Shown: piece by piece, positions 20,507 through 33,064 of the stretch | Position numbering within the stretch: the stretch's first letter is position 1 | How the letters are laid out: each line of letters opens with the position of its first letter | DNA from: Mesorhizobium sp. 131-2-1 | Lineage (GTDB): Bacteria; Pseudomonadota; Alphaproteobacteria; Rhizobiales; Rhizobiaceae | Direction: 5' to 3' | Length of the DNA stretch: 64,000 nt | NCBI RefSeq assembly: GCF_016756535.1 | Contig: NZ_AP023247.1 | Coordinates: 1,116,001-1,180,000 of the forward strand | Program-made: the position numbers and the translations under genes | Notes under the pieces: generated by a model | Databases searched by the model: none | What the model saw: the letters and a program-made list of their open reading frames with translations, nothing else | Told to the model about the DNA's origin: nothing

Positions 20507-23134
20507 ATGGCAACCGAACGATACAATCCGCGCGCGTCCGAGCCCAAATGGCAGAAGGCCTGGTCCGAAAAGAAGCTGTTCGAGGCGAGGAACGACGATC
20601 CGAAGCCGAAATACTACGTGCTGGAGATGTTCCCCTATCCGTCGGGGCGCATCCATATTGGCCACACCCGCAACTACACGATGGGCGACGTCGTGGCGCG
20701 CTACAAGCGGGCCAAGGGTTTTAACGTGCTGCATCCGATGGGCTGGGACGCCTTCGGCATGCCGGCCGAGAACGCGGCGATGCAGAACAAGGTCCATCCC
20801 AAGGACTGGACCTATGAGAACATCGCCACCATGCGCGAGCAGCTCAAGGTCATGGGCCTGTCACTCGACTGGGCGCGCGAGTTCGCCACCTGCGACGTCG
20901 ACTACTACCACCGCCAGCAGATGCTGTTCCTCGACTTCGTCGAGAAGGGCCTGGTGACGCGCAAATCCTCCAAGGTCAACTGGGACCCGGAGGACATGAC
21001 GGTGCTCGCCAACGAGCAGGTCATCGACGGCCGCGGCTGGCGTTCGGGCGCGCTGGTCGAGCAGCGCGAGCTGACGCAGTGGTTCTTCAAGATCACCGAC
21101 TACGCGCAGGACCTGCTGGATTCGCTCGAGGGCCTCGACGAATGGCCGGAGAAGGTCAAGCTGATGCAGCACAACTGGATCGGCCGCTCGGAAGGGCTGC
21201 TGATCCGCTGGCCGCTGGCAAAACCGGTCGCCGGCGAGCATGAGCTGGAAGTCTACACGACCAGGCCGGACACGATCTTCGGCGCCTCGTTCATGGCGGT
21301 CGCCGCCGATCACCCGCTGGCCAGGAAGGCCGCCGAGAGCAATGTCGAGCTGGCGAAGTTCATCGACGAGGTCCGCCACATGGGCACCTCGGTGGCGGCG
21401 CTGGAAACGGCCGAGAAGAAGGGCTTCGACACCGGCATCCGTGTCGTCCATCCGTTCGACGAGAACTGGACGCTGCCAGTCTATGTCGCCAATTTCGTGC
21501 TGATGGAATACGGCACCGGCGCCATCTTCGGCTGTCCGTCCGGCGACCAGCGCGACCTCGACTTCGCCAACAAATACGGCCTGCCGGTGATCCCGGTGGT
21601 GATGCCGGAAGACGGCGACGCCAAGACCTTCCAGATCATCGAGGAGGCCTATGGCGACGACGGCGTGATGATCAATTCGCGCTTCCTCGACGGCATGAAG
21701 CCGCAGAAGGCCTTCGACGAGGTGGCGAAGCTGCTGGAACAGAAGACCATCGGCGACCGGCCGATGGCCGAGCGCAAGGTCAATTTCCGCCTGCGCGACT
21801 GGGGCATTTCGCGGCAGCGCTACTGGGGCTGCCCGATCCCGATGATCCATTGCGAGGATTGCGGCGTGGTGCCGGTGCCGAAGGCCGACCTGCCGGTCAA
21901 GCTGCCCGACGACATCGAGTTCGACCGGCCGGGCAACCCGCTCGACCGCCATCCGACCTGGCGGCACGTCAACTGTCCGCTATGCGGCAAGCCGGCGCGG
22001 CGCGAGACCGACACGATGGACACGTTCGTCGATTCGTCCTGGTATTTCGCGCGCTTCACCGCGCCCTGGGCCAACGATCCGACCGAGCCGAAGGCGGCCG
22101 ACGAATGGCTGGCCGTCGACCAGTATATCGGCGGCATCGAGCATGCGATCCTGCACCTGCTCTATTCGCGCTTCTTCACCCGCGCCATGCGCGAGACCGG
22201 CCATCTCGATCTCGCCGAGCCGTTCAAGGGCCTGTTCACGCAGGGCATGGTGGTGCACGAGACCTACCGTGTCGGCGGGCCGTCCAACAACGGCCGCTGG
22301 CTGTCGCCGAGCGAGGTCCGGCTCGAGGACGACGGCGGCAAGCGCCGCGCCATCGACATCGCCACCGGCGAGGAGGCCGTCATCGGCCCGCTGGAGAAGA
22401 TGTCGAAGTCGAAGAAGAACACGGTGAGCCCGGAAGAGATCACCGACGGCTACGGCGCCGACACCGCGCGCTGGTTCATGCTGTCGGATTCGCCGCCCGA
22501 GCGCGACGTCGAATGGACCGACGACGGCGCGGCCGGCGCGCATCGCTTCGTCCAGCGCATCTGGCGCCTGGTGTCGATCGCGGCCGAATCGCTGGCCGGC
22601 GTCAAGCCTGAGGCGGCGCTCGAGGGCGAGGCGGGAGCGGTGTCCAAGGCTGCGCACAAGATACTCAAGGCGGTCGGCGAGGATATCGAGAAGCTCGGCT
22701 TCAACCGGGCGATCGCCCGCATCTACGAACTGGCCAATGCCTTGACCCCGCCGCTCAACGATGCGGCCGAAGGAAAGGCCGATGCGGCGCTGAAAGGCGC
22801 CTGCCGCGAGGCGGTGGAGATCCTGGTGCACCTGATCGCGCCGGTCATGCCGCATCTGGCCGAGGAGTGCTGGGAGACGCTGGGCGGCACCGAAATGATC
22901 GCCGAACGGCCTTGGCCGGTCTACGATCCGGCGCTGGTCGTCGACAACGAGATCGTGCTGCCGGTCCAGGTCAACGGCAAGAAGCGCGGGGATTTGACAA
23001 TTGCCCGCGACGCGGACCAAGGTGCGGTCGAAAAAGCGGTGCTGGCCCTCGACTTCGTGCAGAAGGCGCTGGACGGTAAGGCGCCCCGCAAGGTGATCAT
23101 CGTGCCGCAGAGGATCGTCAATGTCGTTGCCTGA
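20507..23134 (+). CDS. leuS: leucyl-tRNA synthetase
   Basis: 875 residues. Class I signatures: the HIGH equivalent HIGHTRNY preceded by MFPYPSGRI, and [10 protein letters not shown]. The CP1 editing domain contains [12 protein letters not shown] and a [13 protein letters not shown] segment; zinc-type Cys pairs lie in HCEDCG and CPLCG. It charges tRNA-Leu. The ATG at 20507 ([16 protein letters not shown]) gives the canonical start; a much longer upstream open frame runs antisense to yggS and is rejected. The 3' end overlaps lptE by 14 nt. Confidence 0.97.
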   Translation: MATERYNPRASEPKWQKAWSEKKLFEARNDDPKPKYYVLEMFPYPSGRIHIGHTRNYTMGDVVARYKRAKGFNVLHPMGWDAFGMPAENAAMQNKVHPKDWTYENIATMREQLKVMGLSLDWAREFATCDVDYYHRQQMLFLDFVEKGLVTRKSSKVNWDPEDMTVLANEQVIDGRGWRSGALVEQRELTQWFFKITDYAQDLLDSLEGLDEWPEKVKLMQHNWIGRSEGLLIRWPLAKPVAGEHELEVYTTRPDTIFGASFMAVAADHPLARKAAESNVELAKFIDEVRHMGTSVAALETAEKKGFDTGIRVVHPFDENWTLPVYVANFVLMEYGTGAIFGCPSGDQRDLDFANKYGLPVIPVVMPEDGDAKTFQIIEEAYGDDGVMINSRFLDGMKPQKAFDEVAKLLEQKTIGDRPMAERKVNFRLRDWGISRQRYWGCPIPMIHCEDCGVVPVPKADLPVKLPDDIEFDRPGNPLDRHPTWRHVNCPLCGKPARRETDTMDTFVDSSWYFARFTAPWANDPTEPKAADEWLAVDQYIGGIEHAILHLLYSRFFTRAMRETGHLDLAEPFKGLFTQGMVVHETYRVGGPSNNGRWLSPSEVRLEDDGGKRRAIDIATGEEAVIGPLEKMSKSKKNTVSPEEITDGYGADTARWFMLSDSPPERDVEWTDDGAAGAHRFVQRIWRLVSIAAESLAGVKPEAALEGEAGAVSKAAHKILKAVGEDIEKLGFNRAIARIYELANALTPPLNDAAEGKADAALKGACREAVEILVHLIAPVMPHLAEECWETLGGTEMIAERPWPVYDPALVVDNEIVLPVQVNGKKRGDLTIARDADQGAVEKAVLALDFVQKALDGKAPRKVIIVPQRIVNVVA

Positions 23135-23702
23135 TCGGGAAAAGACTGGTGTGACGCGCTTGCTCGGCCGCACCGCGCTGTACGGCCTGGTCGCCTCGCT
23201 GGCGTTGGTGTCGGCCTGCACCGTCAGGCCGCTCTATTCGAACGCGCCGCTCACTGCCGGCTCGACTGTCGGCGCCGCCGCCGAACTGGCGTCGATCTCG
23301 GTCAAGCCGGTCAAGACCCGCTATGCCCAGCAGGTGCGCAACAATCTGATCTTCGGCTTCGGCCAGGGCTCCGGCGAGCCGGCAACGCCTGCCTACGTCC
23401 TCGATCTCGGCGTCACCGAGCTGGTCGAATCGGCGGCACTGGTGCAGATCCAGACCGACGAGGACGAGCCGACCGCGGGTACGGTGACGCTGACCTCGTC
23501 CTACGTGCTGACCGACGCAAGCACCGGCGCGGTCATCGCAACCGGCAAGCGCTCGGTGCCGTCGTCCTTCGACCGGCCGCGCCAGGAATATGCGTCCTAC
23601 CGGGCGCAGCTCGATGCCGAGAACCGCGCCGCGCGCGAGCTGGCGGACCTGCTCAGGCTCTCCGTCGCGCAGGACTTGATCAAGCATGGCAAGAAGGCCT
23701 GA
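23121..23702 (+). CDS. lptE: LPS-assembly lipoprotein LptE
   Basis: 193 residues. An N-terminal signal peptide with lipobox LVSAC (Cys33) marks an outer-membrane lipoprotein; the body (VRPLYS ... [11 protein letters not shown] ... [15 protein letters not shown]) matches alphaproteobacterial LptE, the plug of the LptD translocon. It overlaps leuS by 14 nt, the conserved leuS-lptE arrangement. The next gene is usually holA, but here a repeat, a terminator and a convergent gene follow instead. Confidence 0.9.
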   Translation: MSLPDREKTGVTRLLGRTALYGLVASLALVSACTVRPLYSNAPLTAGSTVGAAAELASISVKPVKTRYAQQVRNNLIFGFGQGSGEPATPAYVLDLGVTELVESAALVQIQTDEDEPTAGTVTLTSSYVLTDASTGAVIATGKRSVPSSFDRPRQEYASYRAQLDAENRAARELADLLRLSVAQDLIKHGKKA

Positions 23703-23710
23703 GGCGTATT

Positions 23711-23840
23711 GATATTCAGGTGAGGCCGGCCTGCGAACGCCGATTTCCTGCGCTTCCGGTGCTCACGTACTTCAAGTACGCTCCGCTCCGGTTCTCGGAA
23801 ACCACCGTTCTCGGCGCGGCCTGACCTGAATCTCAACACA
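23711..23840. repeat. inverted-repeat mosaic element, copy 1
   Basis: 130 bp bounded by GATATTCAGGTGAGGCCGG and, in inverse orientation, GAGATTCAGGTCAGGCCGCG. The interior has the small palindrome ACGTACTTCAAGTACG. The same element recurs with an insertion at 53036-53268 and as a half copy at 7883-7910. Confidence 0.7.
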
Positions 23841-23866
23841 CCTTCGCGCCGCGCGCGCATCGACAA

Positions 23867-23890
23867 AAAAGGCCGGTCGCCCGGCCTTTT
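23867..23890. terminator. bidirectional intrinsic terminator
   Basis: AAAAGGCCGG-TCGC-CCGGCCTTTT, a perfect 10-bp stem with A and T runs on both sides, lies between the convergent lptE and transaldolase genes and can stop both transcripts. Confidence 0.85.
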
Positions 23891-23910
23891 CATTTTCAGC
23901 GAGACCGCGA

Positions 23911-24567
23911 TCAGCCGATCTTCTGCCCGGTCTTGGCCCAGTCGGCGAGGAAGGCGGCGAGGCCCTTGTCGGTCAGCGGATGGCTGACCAGCGCCTTCAG
24001 CGTCGCCGGCGGCGCGGTGATCACGTCGGCGCCGATCAGCGCCGCCTGCTTGACGTGGTTCACGGTGCGCACCGAGGCGGTCAGGATCTCGGTCTGGAAA
24101 TCGTAATTGTCGTAGATCTGCCGGATCTCCTGGATCAGCTCCATGCCGTCCGAGCCGGTGTCGTCGATGCGGCCGACGAAGGGCGAGATGAAGGAGGCGC
24201 CGGCCTTGGCGGCGAGCAGCGCCTGGTTGGCCGAGAAGCAGAGCGTGACGTTGACCATGCGCTTCATCTCGGTGCGGATGGTCTTGCAGGCCTTCAGCCC
24301 GTCCAGCGTCAGCGGCACCTTGATGCAGACATTCGGGGCGATCTTGGCCAGCACCTCGGCCTCGGCCATCATCTGCTTGTACTCGGTCGCCACGACCTCG
24401 GCCGAAACCGGGCCCTCGACGATGTCGCAAATCTGCTTGGTCACTTCGGCGATCTTGCCGCCCGACTTCAGGATCAGCGAGGGATTGGTGGTGACGCCGT
24501 CGAGCAGCCCCAGGTCGTTCAGCTCGCGGATTTCCTTGATATCGGCGGTGTCGACAAAAAATTTCAT
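23911..24567 (-). CDS. transaldolase / fructose-6-phosphate aldolase-like
   Basis: 218 residues of the short TalC/FSA transaldolase class. The catalytic Schiff-base Lys is in CIKVPLT, with [10 protein letters not shown] at the start and GVTTNPSL as the conserved early loop; [10 protein letters not shown] is the second signature. Family members work either as transaldolase in the pentose phosphate pathway or as fructose-6-phosphate aldolase; FSA-type enzymes carry a Tyr where this region reads SFISPFVGR, so transaldolase is more likely. The ATG at 24567 has AGGAG 6 nt upstream. Divergent from priA. Confidence 0.88.
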   Translation of the reverse strand: MKFFVDTADIKEIRELNDLGLLDGVTTNPSLILKSGGKIAEVTKQICDIVEGPVSAEVVATEYKQMMAEAEVLAKIAPNVCIKVPLTLDGLKACKTIRTEMKRMVNVTLCFSANQALLAAKAGASFISPFVGRIDDTGSDGMELIQEIRQIYDNYDFQTEILTASVRTVNHVKQAALIGADVITAPPATLKALVSHPLTDKGLAAFLADWAKTGQKIG

Positions 24568-24656
24568 CGCGGTCTCCTGAAGATTTTCATGTGCATGTCA
24601 TGCAGCTTGGGGGTCGGCCTTTGCTCTAGACCAAAGTCGGGGCAAGGTCACGCCTC

Positions 24657-26840
24657 ATGATCGAAGATTCGCCCTTTGTCGCGGCCGCGCCCGTGCTGGT
24701 GCCGATGCCGGCCGAGCGGCCCTACACCTATGCGGTGCCCGCCGGCATGCGCGTGGTGCCGGGCTCGATCGTGCGCGTGCCGCTCGGACCCCGCCAGGTC
24801 GCCGGCATTGTCTGGGACGGGGCCGTCGAGACGGTCGATGCGAAGAAATTGCGGCCGATCGAGCAGGTGTTCGATTGCCCGCCGATCGACCGCGCGATGC
24901 GCCGCTTCGTCGACTGGATCGCGCAATACACGCTGTCGGCGCCGGGCATGGTGGCGCGCATGCTGCTGCGGGCGCCGGAAGCCTTCGACCCGGAGCCGTG
25001 GATCGAAGGGCTGCAGCGCACTCTGGCAAAACCCGACCGGATGACGGAGGCGAGGGCGCGCGTGCTGGAGACGGCCGAGGGCGGGCTCGCCTGGACGCGC
25101 TCGGGGCTGGCGCATGCGGCGGGAGTGTCGTCGACCGTGATCGACGGCTTGCGGGCGCAAGGTGTGTTCGAGACGGTAATGATCCCGCCGCGGCCGGTGG
25201 TGGCGGCGCCCGACCCGGCGTATGCGCAGCCGACGCTGATGCCCGACCAGGAGGATGCGGCGGCGCTGCTGCGCGCCGGTGTCGCGGCGAAGGCCTTCGG
25301 CGTCACCTTGCTCGATGGCGTCACCGGATCCGGCAAGACGGAAGTCTATTTTGAGGCGGTGGCGGCGGCGCTCGACCAGGGCAAGCAGGTGCTGATCCTG
25401 CTGCCGGAAATCGCGCTGACTCACGCCTTCCTCGAACGCTTCCAGGACCGTTTCGGCGCCAAGCCGGCGGAATGGCATTCGGACCTGCCGCCGAGGATGC
25501 GAGAAAAGGTCTGGCGGCAAGTGGCGGAAGGCGGCGTGCGCGTCGTCGCCGGCGCGCGCTCGGCCCTGTTTCTGCCATTCCCGGAGCTCGGGCTGATCAT
25601 CGTCGATGAGGAGCACGACCCCGCCTACAAGCAGGAGGACCGCGTCTTCTACAATGCGCGCGACATGGCGGTGGTGCGCGGCCACATAGGCGGCTTCCCG
25701 ATCGTGCTCGCCTCGGCGACGCCGTCGGTCGAAAGCCGGGTCAATGCCAGCCAGGGCCGCTATCATCGGGCGGTGCTTTCGTCGCGCTTTGCCGAGGCAG
25801 CGCTCCCCGACCTGAAGTCGATCGACATGCGTCGGGCGCCGCCGGCGCGCGGCGGCTTCCTGTCGCCGCTGCTGCTCGACCAGATGCGGCGCACGCTGGA
25901 AAAGCAGGAACAGTCGCTGCTGTTTCTCAACCGGCGCGGCTATGCGCCGCTGACGCTCTGCCGTGTCTGCGGCCACCGATTCGGCTGCCCGGTCTGCTCG
26001 GCCTGGCTGGTCGAGCATCGCTTTCGCGGCCAGCTCGTCTGCCATCACTGCGGCCACAACGAGAAACGCCCGGAAGCCTGCCCGGAATGCGGCACGCTCG
26101 ACCATCTGGTGGCTTGCGGGCCGGGCGTCGAACGCATCGCCGAGGAGGTGGTGACGCATTTTCCCGACGCCCGCACCATCGTGCTGTCGTCCGACCTGAT
26201 GGGCGGCGTGCGGCGGCTCAGGTTCGAGCTGGAAGCCATCGCCAATGGCGAGGCCGACATCGTCATCGGCACGCAACTCGTCGCCAAGGGCCACAACTTC
26301 CCAAACATGACGCTGGTCGGCGTGGTCGACGCCGATCTCGGCCTGGCCAATGGCGATCCGCGCGCCGCCGAGCGCACCTTCCAGTTGCTCAGCCAGGTGA
26401 CGGGCCGCGCCGGCCGCACCGGCAAGAAGAGCCTCGGTCTGCTGCAGACCTACCAGCCGGACCATCCGGTGATGCGGGCGATCGTCTCCGGCGACGCCGA
26501 GGCCTTTTACGAGCGCGAGATCGCCGAACGCGAGCGGGCGGCGCTGCCGCCCTTCGGCCGCCTGGCCGGCGTCATCGTCAGCGCCGCGACGCGCGCCGAA
26601 GCCGAGGCGCATGCGCGAGGGCTGCGCCGCGCCGCGCCGCAAGCTTCCGACCTGTTCGTGCTCGGCCCGGCCGAGGCGCCGTTGTCATTGCTCGGCGGCC
26701 GTCACCGCTTCCGCCTGCTGATCCAGGGCGAGCGGCGCGCCGACATGCAGGGCTTCATCCGCGCCATGCTGGCGGAGGGGCCGAAATTGCGCGGCTCGGT
26801 CAGGGTGCAGGTCGACATCGATCCGCAGAGCTTCTTGTGA
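24657..26840 (+). CDS. priA: primosomal protein N' (replication restart helicase)
   Basis: 727 residues. The N-terminal DNA-binding part (about 10-200) precedes an SF2 helicase core with Walker A GVTGSGKTE, DEEH box VDEEHDPAYKQED, SATPS and the late motifs VTGRAGRTGKK. Between the two helicase lobes sits the zinc module, with Cys pairs in CRVCGHRFGCPVC and CHHCGH ... CPECG. PriA reloads the replisome at collapsed forks. Start ATG 24657. In many rhizobia priA sits upstream of the atp operon, as here. Confidence 0.96.
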   Translation: MIEDSPFVAAAPVLVPMPAERPYTYAVPAGMRVVPGSIVRVPLGPRQVAGIVWDGAVETVDAKKLRPIEQVFDCPPIDRAMRRFVDWIAQYTLSAPGMVARMLLRAPEAFDPEPWIEGLQRTLAKPDRMTEARARVLETAEGGLAWTRSGLAHAAGVSSTVIDGLRAQGVFETVMIPPRPVVAAPDPAYAQPTLMPDQEDAAALLRAGVAAKAFGVTLLDGVTGSGKTEVYFEAVAAALDQGKQVLILLPEIALTHAFLERFQDRFGAKPAEWHSDLPPRMREKVWRQVAEGGVRVVAGARSALFLPFPELGLIIVDEEHDPAYKQEDRVFYNARDMAVVRGHIGGFPIVLASATPSVESRVNASQGRYHRAVLSSRFAEAALPDLKSIDMRRAPPARGGFLSPLLLDQMRRTLEKQEQSLLFLNRRGYAPLTLCRVCGHRFGCPVCSAWLVEHRFRGQLVCHHCGHNEKRPEACPECGTLDHLVACGPGVERIAEEVVTHFPDARTIVLSSDLMGGVRRLRFELEAIANGEADIVIGTQLVAKGHNFPNMTLVGVVDADLGLANGDPRAAERTFQLLSQVTGRAGRTGKKSLGLLQTYQPDHPVMRAIVSGDAEAFYEREIAERERAALPPFGRLAGVIVSAATRAEAEAHARGLRRAAPQASDLFVLGPAEAPLSLLGGRHRFRLLIQGERRADMQGFIRAMLAEGPKLRGSVRVQVDIDPQSFL

Positions 26841-26875
26841 CACTGATCGTATAATCCGCAGCGGAGACATGACAA

Positions 26876-27571
26876 ATGAAAACCCTTGGCCTGCTCGGCG
26901 GCATGAGCTGGGAATCGACCGCCATCTACTATCGCCTGCTGAACGAGATCGTGCGGGAGCGGCTCGGCGGGCTGCATTCGGCCAAACTGCTTTTGTGGTC
27001 GTTCGACTTTGCCGAGATCGCCGAGCGCCAGCATGCCGGCGACTGGCAGGGCGCGGGCGTGCTTCTCGTCGATGCCGCGCGCAAGCTGGAGGCCGGCGGT
27101 GCCGAGGGCCTGGTGGTCTGCACCAACACCATGCACAGACTGGCGGATGAGGTGCAGGCGGCGGTGTCAATCCCGCTGATCCACATCGCCGACGCCACCG
27201 CGGTCGCGGTCAAGGGTGCCGGCGTCAGGCGCCCGGCGCTGCTCGCTACCCGCTTCACCATGGAGCAGGATTTCTACAAGGGCCGGCTGGCGCAGAAATA
27301 CGGCCTGCAGCCGGTGGTGCCCGACCAGGCCGGGCGCGACATGGTGCACCGCGTGATCTATGACGAGCTCTGCCAGGGCATCGTCAAAGCCGATTCGCAT
27401 GCGGCCTATGTCGAAGAAGTCGGCCGCCTGCGGCGCGATGAAAATATCGACGGCGTCATCATGGGCTGCACCGAGATTACCATGCTGATCGGCCAGGCGG
27501 ACTTTGACATCCCGGTGTTCGACACGACGCGCCTGCATGCCGAGGCGGCGGTCACCTTCGCGCTCTCTTGA
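26876..27571 (+). CDS. aspartate/glutamate racemase family protein
   Basis: 231 residues. The two-cysteine active site of cofactor-independent amino-acid racemases is complete: Cys in VVCTNTMH and Cys in IMGCTEI, with the start KTLGLLGGMSWEST typical of the YgeA/RacX group. These enzymes racemise aspartate, glutamate or several amino acids with broad specificity. It follows priA by 35 bp on the same strand. Confidence 0.9.
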   Translation: MKTLGLLGGMSWESTAIYYRLLNEIVRERLGGLHSAKLLLWSFDFAEIAERQHAGDWQGAGVLLVDAARKLEAGGAEGLVVCTNTMHRLADEVQAAVSIPLIHIADATAVAVKGAGVRRPALLATRFTMEQDFYKGRLAQKYGLQPVVPDQAGRDMVHRVIYDELCQGIVKADSHAAYVEEVGRLRRDENIDGVIMGCTEITMLIGQADFDIPVFDTTRLHAEAAVTFALS

Positions 27572-27665
27572 TGTGCGCTCTAAAGTGCCGGCCGCCATCT
27601 GGCGCACGGCTTTTCCTTCGCTAGAATGCCCGGAATTTTCAAACAGGCATTTACGAGGGGACAAG

Positions 27666-28061
27666 ATGGAATTTGCGTTTCCGTGGCCGATGAGCCAGGG
27701 CGAGTGGCTGGCATGGTCGAGCGCCGTCGCGACCTTGCTCATAGGCTTGCTGCTGTTCCTGGCGCCGAACCTCGCCTTCAGGATCCTCAGGCTGCAGGCA
27801 AGACCGGAAAAGGCGGCGGCGATCGCCGAGGGGCGCGGCCGCATGTCGGGCTTCTATCTCGGCGTCAGCCTGTGCTGCATCCTGCTCGCGCAGCCGCTGC
27901 TTTACATGGCGCTCGGCTTCTCCTGGCTGTTCACCGCTTTCGGCCGTTTGCTGTCGATGATGTCGGACGGCGCCAACACCCCTTTCAATTGGGCCTCCAT
28001 CGTGGTTGAACTGGTGCTGGCGGCATTGCCGCTGGCCTTTGCTTTCGGCTTTTTGCCCTGA
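27666..28061 (+). CDS. small membrane protein, DUF4345-like
   Basis: 131 residues with four predicted membrane helices (about 16-37, 62-83, 85-98 and 108-129). The layout and the central FGRLLSMMSDG segment resemble the DUF4345 family of unknown function; this match is from memory and tentative. The ATG at 27666 has GAGGGG upstream; codons before it do not look coding. It lies 94 bp after the racemase gene and upstream of the atp operon. Confidence 0.65.
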   Translation: MEFAFPWPMSQGEWLAWSSAVATLLIGLLLFLAPNLAFRILRLQARPEKAAAIAEGRGRMSGFYLGVSLCCILLAQPLLYMALGFSWLFTAFGRLLSMMSDGANTPFNWASIVVELVLAALPLAFAFGFLP

Positions 28062-28307
28062 ATCATTGACTAATCCGCCGCTTGCGGTCGGACTCTATCG
28101 CCGGATGCGACAAAAGTGCCTGAAAACCATGCCGGACGACGCATTGCGGTCTTAAAAGGCCTGTGCTAGACGGCAATCGACTTTCGGCCGGGGATAGCGG
28201 AAGCCGCGCCTCCGAGCTTGGAAAAATGCAGTAAGGTCAAAGATTTAGCCAGAGTTCTCGCTCGCGCCAACAATCTGCGGCCTGTCAGACAAGAGAAAAG
28301 ACGGTCC

Positions 28308-28868
28308 GTGGCTCAATCGTCATCGCCAATCTCAGCTGTCGCAGAACGCTATGCGGGTTCGCTGTTCGAACTCGCGCTGCAGGCAAATTCGGTCGCCAAG
28401 GTCGAGGCCGACCTCACCAGCTTCGAGGCGCTGCTTGCAGGCAGTGCTGATCTTTCCCGCCTGATCAACAGCCCGGTGTTCTCCAGCGAGGACCAGGCCA
28501 AGGCGATCGCCGCGATCGCCGACAAGGCACAGATCACCGGCCTGACCGGCAATTTCCTGCGCGTCGTCGCCAAGAACCGCCGCCTGTTCGCAGTGCCCGG
28601 CATGATCAAGGCGTTCCGCCGCATCGCCGCCGAGCATCGTGGCGAGGCTTCGGCCGAGGTCACCTCGGCGCATGCGCTGACGGCGGAGCAGCAGACCGAA
28701 CTCAAGGCGGCGCTGAAGGGCGTTGCCGGCAAGGACGTGGCCATCACGGTCACCGTCGATCCGTCGCTGCTCGGCGGGCTGGTGGTCAAGATGGGCTCGC
28801 GCCAGATCGATACGTCGCTCAAAACCAAACTCAATTCGCTCAAGCTTGCACTGAAAGAGGTCGGCTGA
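28308..28868 (+). CDS. atpH: ATP synthase F1 delta subunit
   Basis: 186 residues from the GTG at 28308 ([20 protein letters not shown]). It is the delta/OSCP stalk subunit joining F1 to the b subunits; the C-terminal signature [20 protein letters not shown] is plain. GTG is chosen because the longer frame upstream has no conserved residues. The stop overlaps the atpA ATG as TGATG. The Fo genes are absent from this locus, as usual in alphaproteobacteria. Confidence 0.95.
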   Translation: MAQSSSPISAVAERYAGSLFELALQANSVAKVEADLTSFEALLAGSADLSRLINSPVFSSEDQAKAIAAIADKAQITGLTGNFLRVVAKNRRLFAVPGMIKAFRRIAAEHRGEASAEVTSAHALTAEQQTELKAALKGVAGKDVAITVTVDPSLLGGLVVKMGSRQIDTSLKTKLNSLKLALKEVG

Positions 28869-30397
28869 TGGACATCCGCGCCGCGGAAATTTCCGCAATT
28901 CTGAAAGACCAGATCAAGAATTTCGGCAAGGAGGCCGAGGTCTCCGAAGTCGGCCAGGTGCTGTCCGTCGGTGACGGCATCGCCCGCGTCTACGGCCTCG
29001 ACAATGTCCAGGCCGGCGAGATGGTCGAGTTCCCCGGCGGCATCCGCGGCATGGCGCTCAACCTCGAAGCCGACAATGTCGGCGTCGTCATCTTCGGTAA
29101 CGACCGCGACATCAAGGAAGGCGACACCGTCAAGCGGACTGGCGCCATCGTCGACGTCCCGGTCGGCCCCGGCCTGCTCGGCCGCGTCGTCGACGCGCTC
29201 GGCAATCCGATCGACGGCAAGGGCCCGATCAAGGCAGTCGAGCGCAAGCGCGTCGACGTCAAGGCGCCCGGCATCATCCCGCGCAAGTCGGTGCATGAGC
29301 CGATGTCGACGGGCCTCAAGGCCATCGACGCGCTGATCCCGGTCGGCCGCGGCCAGCGCGAGCTGGTCATCGGCGACCGCCAGACCGGCAAGACCGCCAT
29401 CATCCTCGACACGATGCTGAACCAGAAGTCGGTGCACGACAACGGCCCGGAAAAGGAGAAGCTCTACTGCGTCTACGTCGCCGTCGGCCAGAAGCGCTCG
29501 ACCGTCGCGCAGTTCGTCAAGGTGCTGGAAGAGCGCGGCGCGCTCGATTATTCGATTATCATCGCCGCCACCGCGTCCGACCCGGCGCCGATGCAGTTCT
29601 TGGCGCCGTTCGCCGGCTGCACCATGGGTGAATATTTCCGCGACAACGGCATGCATGCGCTGATCAGCTACGACGATCTGTCGAAGCAGGCCGTCGCCTA
29701 TCGCCAGATGTCGCTCTTGCTGCGCCGCCCGCCGGGCCGTGAAGCCTATCCGGGCGACGTCTTCTACCTGCACTCGCGTCTGCTCGAGCGCGCCGCCAAG
29801 CTCAATGACGACAATGGCAACGGTTCGCTGACCGCGCTGCCGATCATCGAGACGCAGGCCAACGACGTGTCGGCCTACATCCCGACCAACGTGATCTCGA
29901 TCACCGACGGCCAGATCTTCCTGGAAACCAACCTGTTCTTCCAGGGCATCCGTCCGGCGGTCAACGTCGGCCTGTCGGTGTCGCGCGTCGGCTCCTCGGC
30001 GCAGATCAAGGCGATGAAGCAGGTCGCCGGCTCGATCAAGGGCGAGCTCGCGCAGTATCGCGAAATGGCGGCCTTCGCGCAGTTCGGCTCCGACCTCGAC
30101 GCCGCCACGCAGCGTCTGCTCAATCGCGGTTCGCGCCTGACCGAGCTCCTCAAGCAGCCGCAGTTCTCGCCGCTCAAGGTCGAAGAGCAGGTTGCGGTGA
30201 TCTTCGCCGGCGTCAACGGCTACCTCGACAAGCTGGCGCTCAACCAGGTCGGCAAGTTCGAGCACGGTCTGCTCAGCCATATGCGCACGGCCGGCAAGGA
30301 CGTGCTCGACGGCATCCGCAAGGAGAAGGCGCTGTCGGACGACCTGCGCGCCAAGCTAAAGGCGGAAATCGACGCCTTCGCCAAGACCTTCGCTTGA
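28868..30397 (+). CDS. atpA: ATP synthase F1 alpha subunit
   Basis: 509 residues. Walker [10 protein letters not shown], the alpha-subunit signature [17 protein letters not shown] and the segment [20 protein letters not shown] identify the regulatory nucleotide-binding subunit of F1. Translation is coupled to atpH through a TGATG overlap. Length is standard. Confidence 0.98.
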   Translation: MDIRAAEISAILKDQIKNFGKEAEVSEVGQVLSVGDGIARVYGLDNVQAGEMVEFPGGIRGMALNLEADNVGVVIFGNDRDIKEGDTVKRTGAIVDVPVGPGLLGRVVDALGNPIDGKGPIKAVERKRVDVKAPGIIPRKSVHEPMSTGLKAIDALIPVGRGQRELVIGDRQTGKTAIILDTMLNQKSVHDNGPEKEKLYCVYVAVGQKRSTVAQFVKVLEERGALDYSIIIAATASDPAPMQFLAPFAGCTMGEYFRDNGMHALISYDDLSKQAVAYRQMSLLLRRPPGREAYPGDVFYLHSRLLERAAKLNDDNGNGSLTALPIIETQANDVSAYIPTNVISITDGQIFLETNLFFQGIRPAVNVGLSVSRVGSSAQIKAMKQVAGSIKGELAQYREMAAFAQFGSDLDAATQRLLNRGSRLTELLKQPQFSPLKVEEQVAVIFAGVNGYLDKLALNQVGKFEHGLLSHMRTAGKDVLDGIRKEKALSDDLRAKLKAEIDAFAKTFA

Positions 30398-30431
30398 GAA
30401 GAAGCCGGACGCACGGGATCAGGTTTGAAGC

Positions 30432-31316
30432 ATGCCTTCATTAAAAGACCTTCGTAACCGTATCGCCTCGGTCAAGGCGACGCAGAAGATCACCAAGGCG
30501 ATGCAGATGGTCGCCGCGGCGAAGCTGCGCCGCGCGCAGGAAGCGGCGGAAGCGGCGCGTCCCTATTCCGAGCGGATGGGCGCGGTGCTGGCCAACATCA
30601 CCCAGGCGATCGGCGGCGGCGGCGATGCGCCGGCGCTGATGACCGGCACCGGCAGGGACGACGTGCATCTGCTCGTCGTCTGCACGGCCGAGCGCGGCCT
30701 GTGCGGCGGCTTCAATTCGCAGATCGCCCGCCTTGCGCGTGACCACATCCGCAAGCTTCTGGCCGACGGCAAGCAGGTCAAGATCATCTGCGTCGGCAAG
30801 AAGGGCTACGACATCCTGCGCCGCGACTATGCTTCGCTGATCCTCGAGCGTGTCGACCTGCGTGAAGTGCGCACGCTTGGCTTCGCCAATGCCGATGCGA
30901 TCGCGAAGAAAGTCATCCACCTCTTCAACGACGGCGGCTTCGACATCTGCACGCTGTTCTATTCGCAGTTCAAGTCGGTGATCAGCCAGATCCCGACGGC
31001 GCAGCAGATCATCCCGGCGGGCGTGGCTTCGGCAGCCGCCGAGGCGACCATTGGCGGCAACGCCGTCTACGAATACGAGCCGGAGCCGGGCGAGATCCTC
31101 TCCGACCTCATCCCGCGCAACATCTCGGTCCAGATCTTCCGCGCGCTGCTCGAAAACGCAGCCGGCGAAATGGGCGCCAAGATGAGCGCCATGGACAATG
31201 CGACGCGCAACGCCGGCGACATGATCAACAAGCTGTCGATCACCTACAACCGCCAGCGGCAGGCGCAGATCACCAAGGAATTGATCGAAATCATTTCGGG
31301 CGCCGAGGCGCTCTAG
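30432..31316 (+). CDS. atpG: ATP synthase F1 gamma subunit
   Basis: 294 residues. N-terminal helix [21 protein letters not shown] and C-terminal [20 protein letters not shown] are the two long helices of the rotor shaft; [11 protein letters not shown] is the family signature. 34 bp after atpA in the atpHAGDC operon. Confidence 0.98.
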   Translation: MPSLKDLRNRIASVKATQKITKAMQMVAAAKLRRAQEAAEAARPYSERMGAVLANITQAIGGGGDAPALMTGTGRDDVHLLVVCTAERGLCGGFNSQIARLARDHIRKLLADGKQVKIICVGKKGYDILRRDYASLILERVDLREVRTLGFANADAIAKKVIHLFNDGGFDICTLFYSQFKSVISQIPTAQQIIPAGVASAAAEATIGGNAVYEYEPEPGEILSDLIPRNISVQIFRALLENAAGEMGAKMSAMDNATRNAGDMINKLSITYNRQRQAQITKELIEIISGAEAL

Positions 31317-31342
31317 TCGCGTGCCCATGTGGAGGTCGCTGA

Positions 31343-32956
<1,614 letters not shown>

Positions 32957-32963
32957 TCAAGGC

Positions 32964-33057
32964 AATAGGGAGTAGTTAGTAGTCAGTAGTGAATAGCAGC
33001 TGGGTGATCGGATCGTTGTCCTCTCCCTACTCCCTACTCACTATTCCCTACTCACTA
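32964..33057. repeat. inverted repeat between atpD and atpC
   Basis: A run built of AGTAG/GAATAG units (GGGAGTAGTTAGTAGTCAGT) is followed 28 bp later by its imperfect inverse built of CTACTCCCTACTCACTATTC. The transcript could form a long, weak hairpin just before atpC. Similar TAGGGAGTAG-type repeats are scattered in Mesorhizobium genomes. Confidence 0.65.
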
Positions 33058-33064
33058 AATTGAC

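Noticed and set aside
32964..33057. CRISPR-like repeat array between atpD and atpC
   Set aside because: The short AGTAG units have no regular spacers and form one inverted repeat; no cas genes are present.
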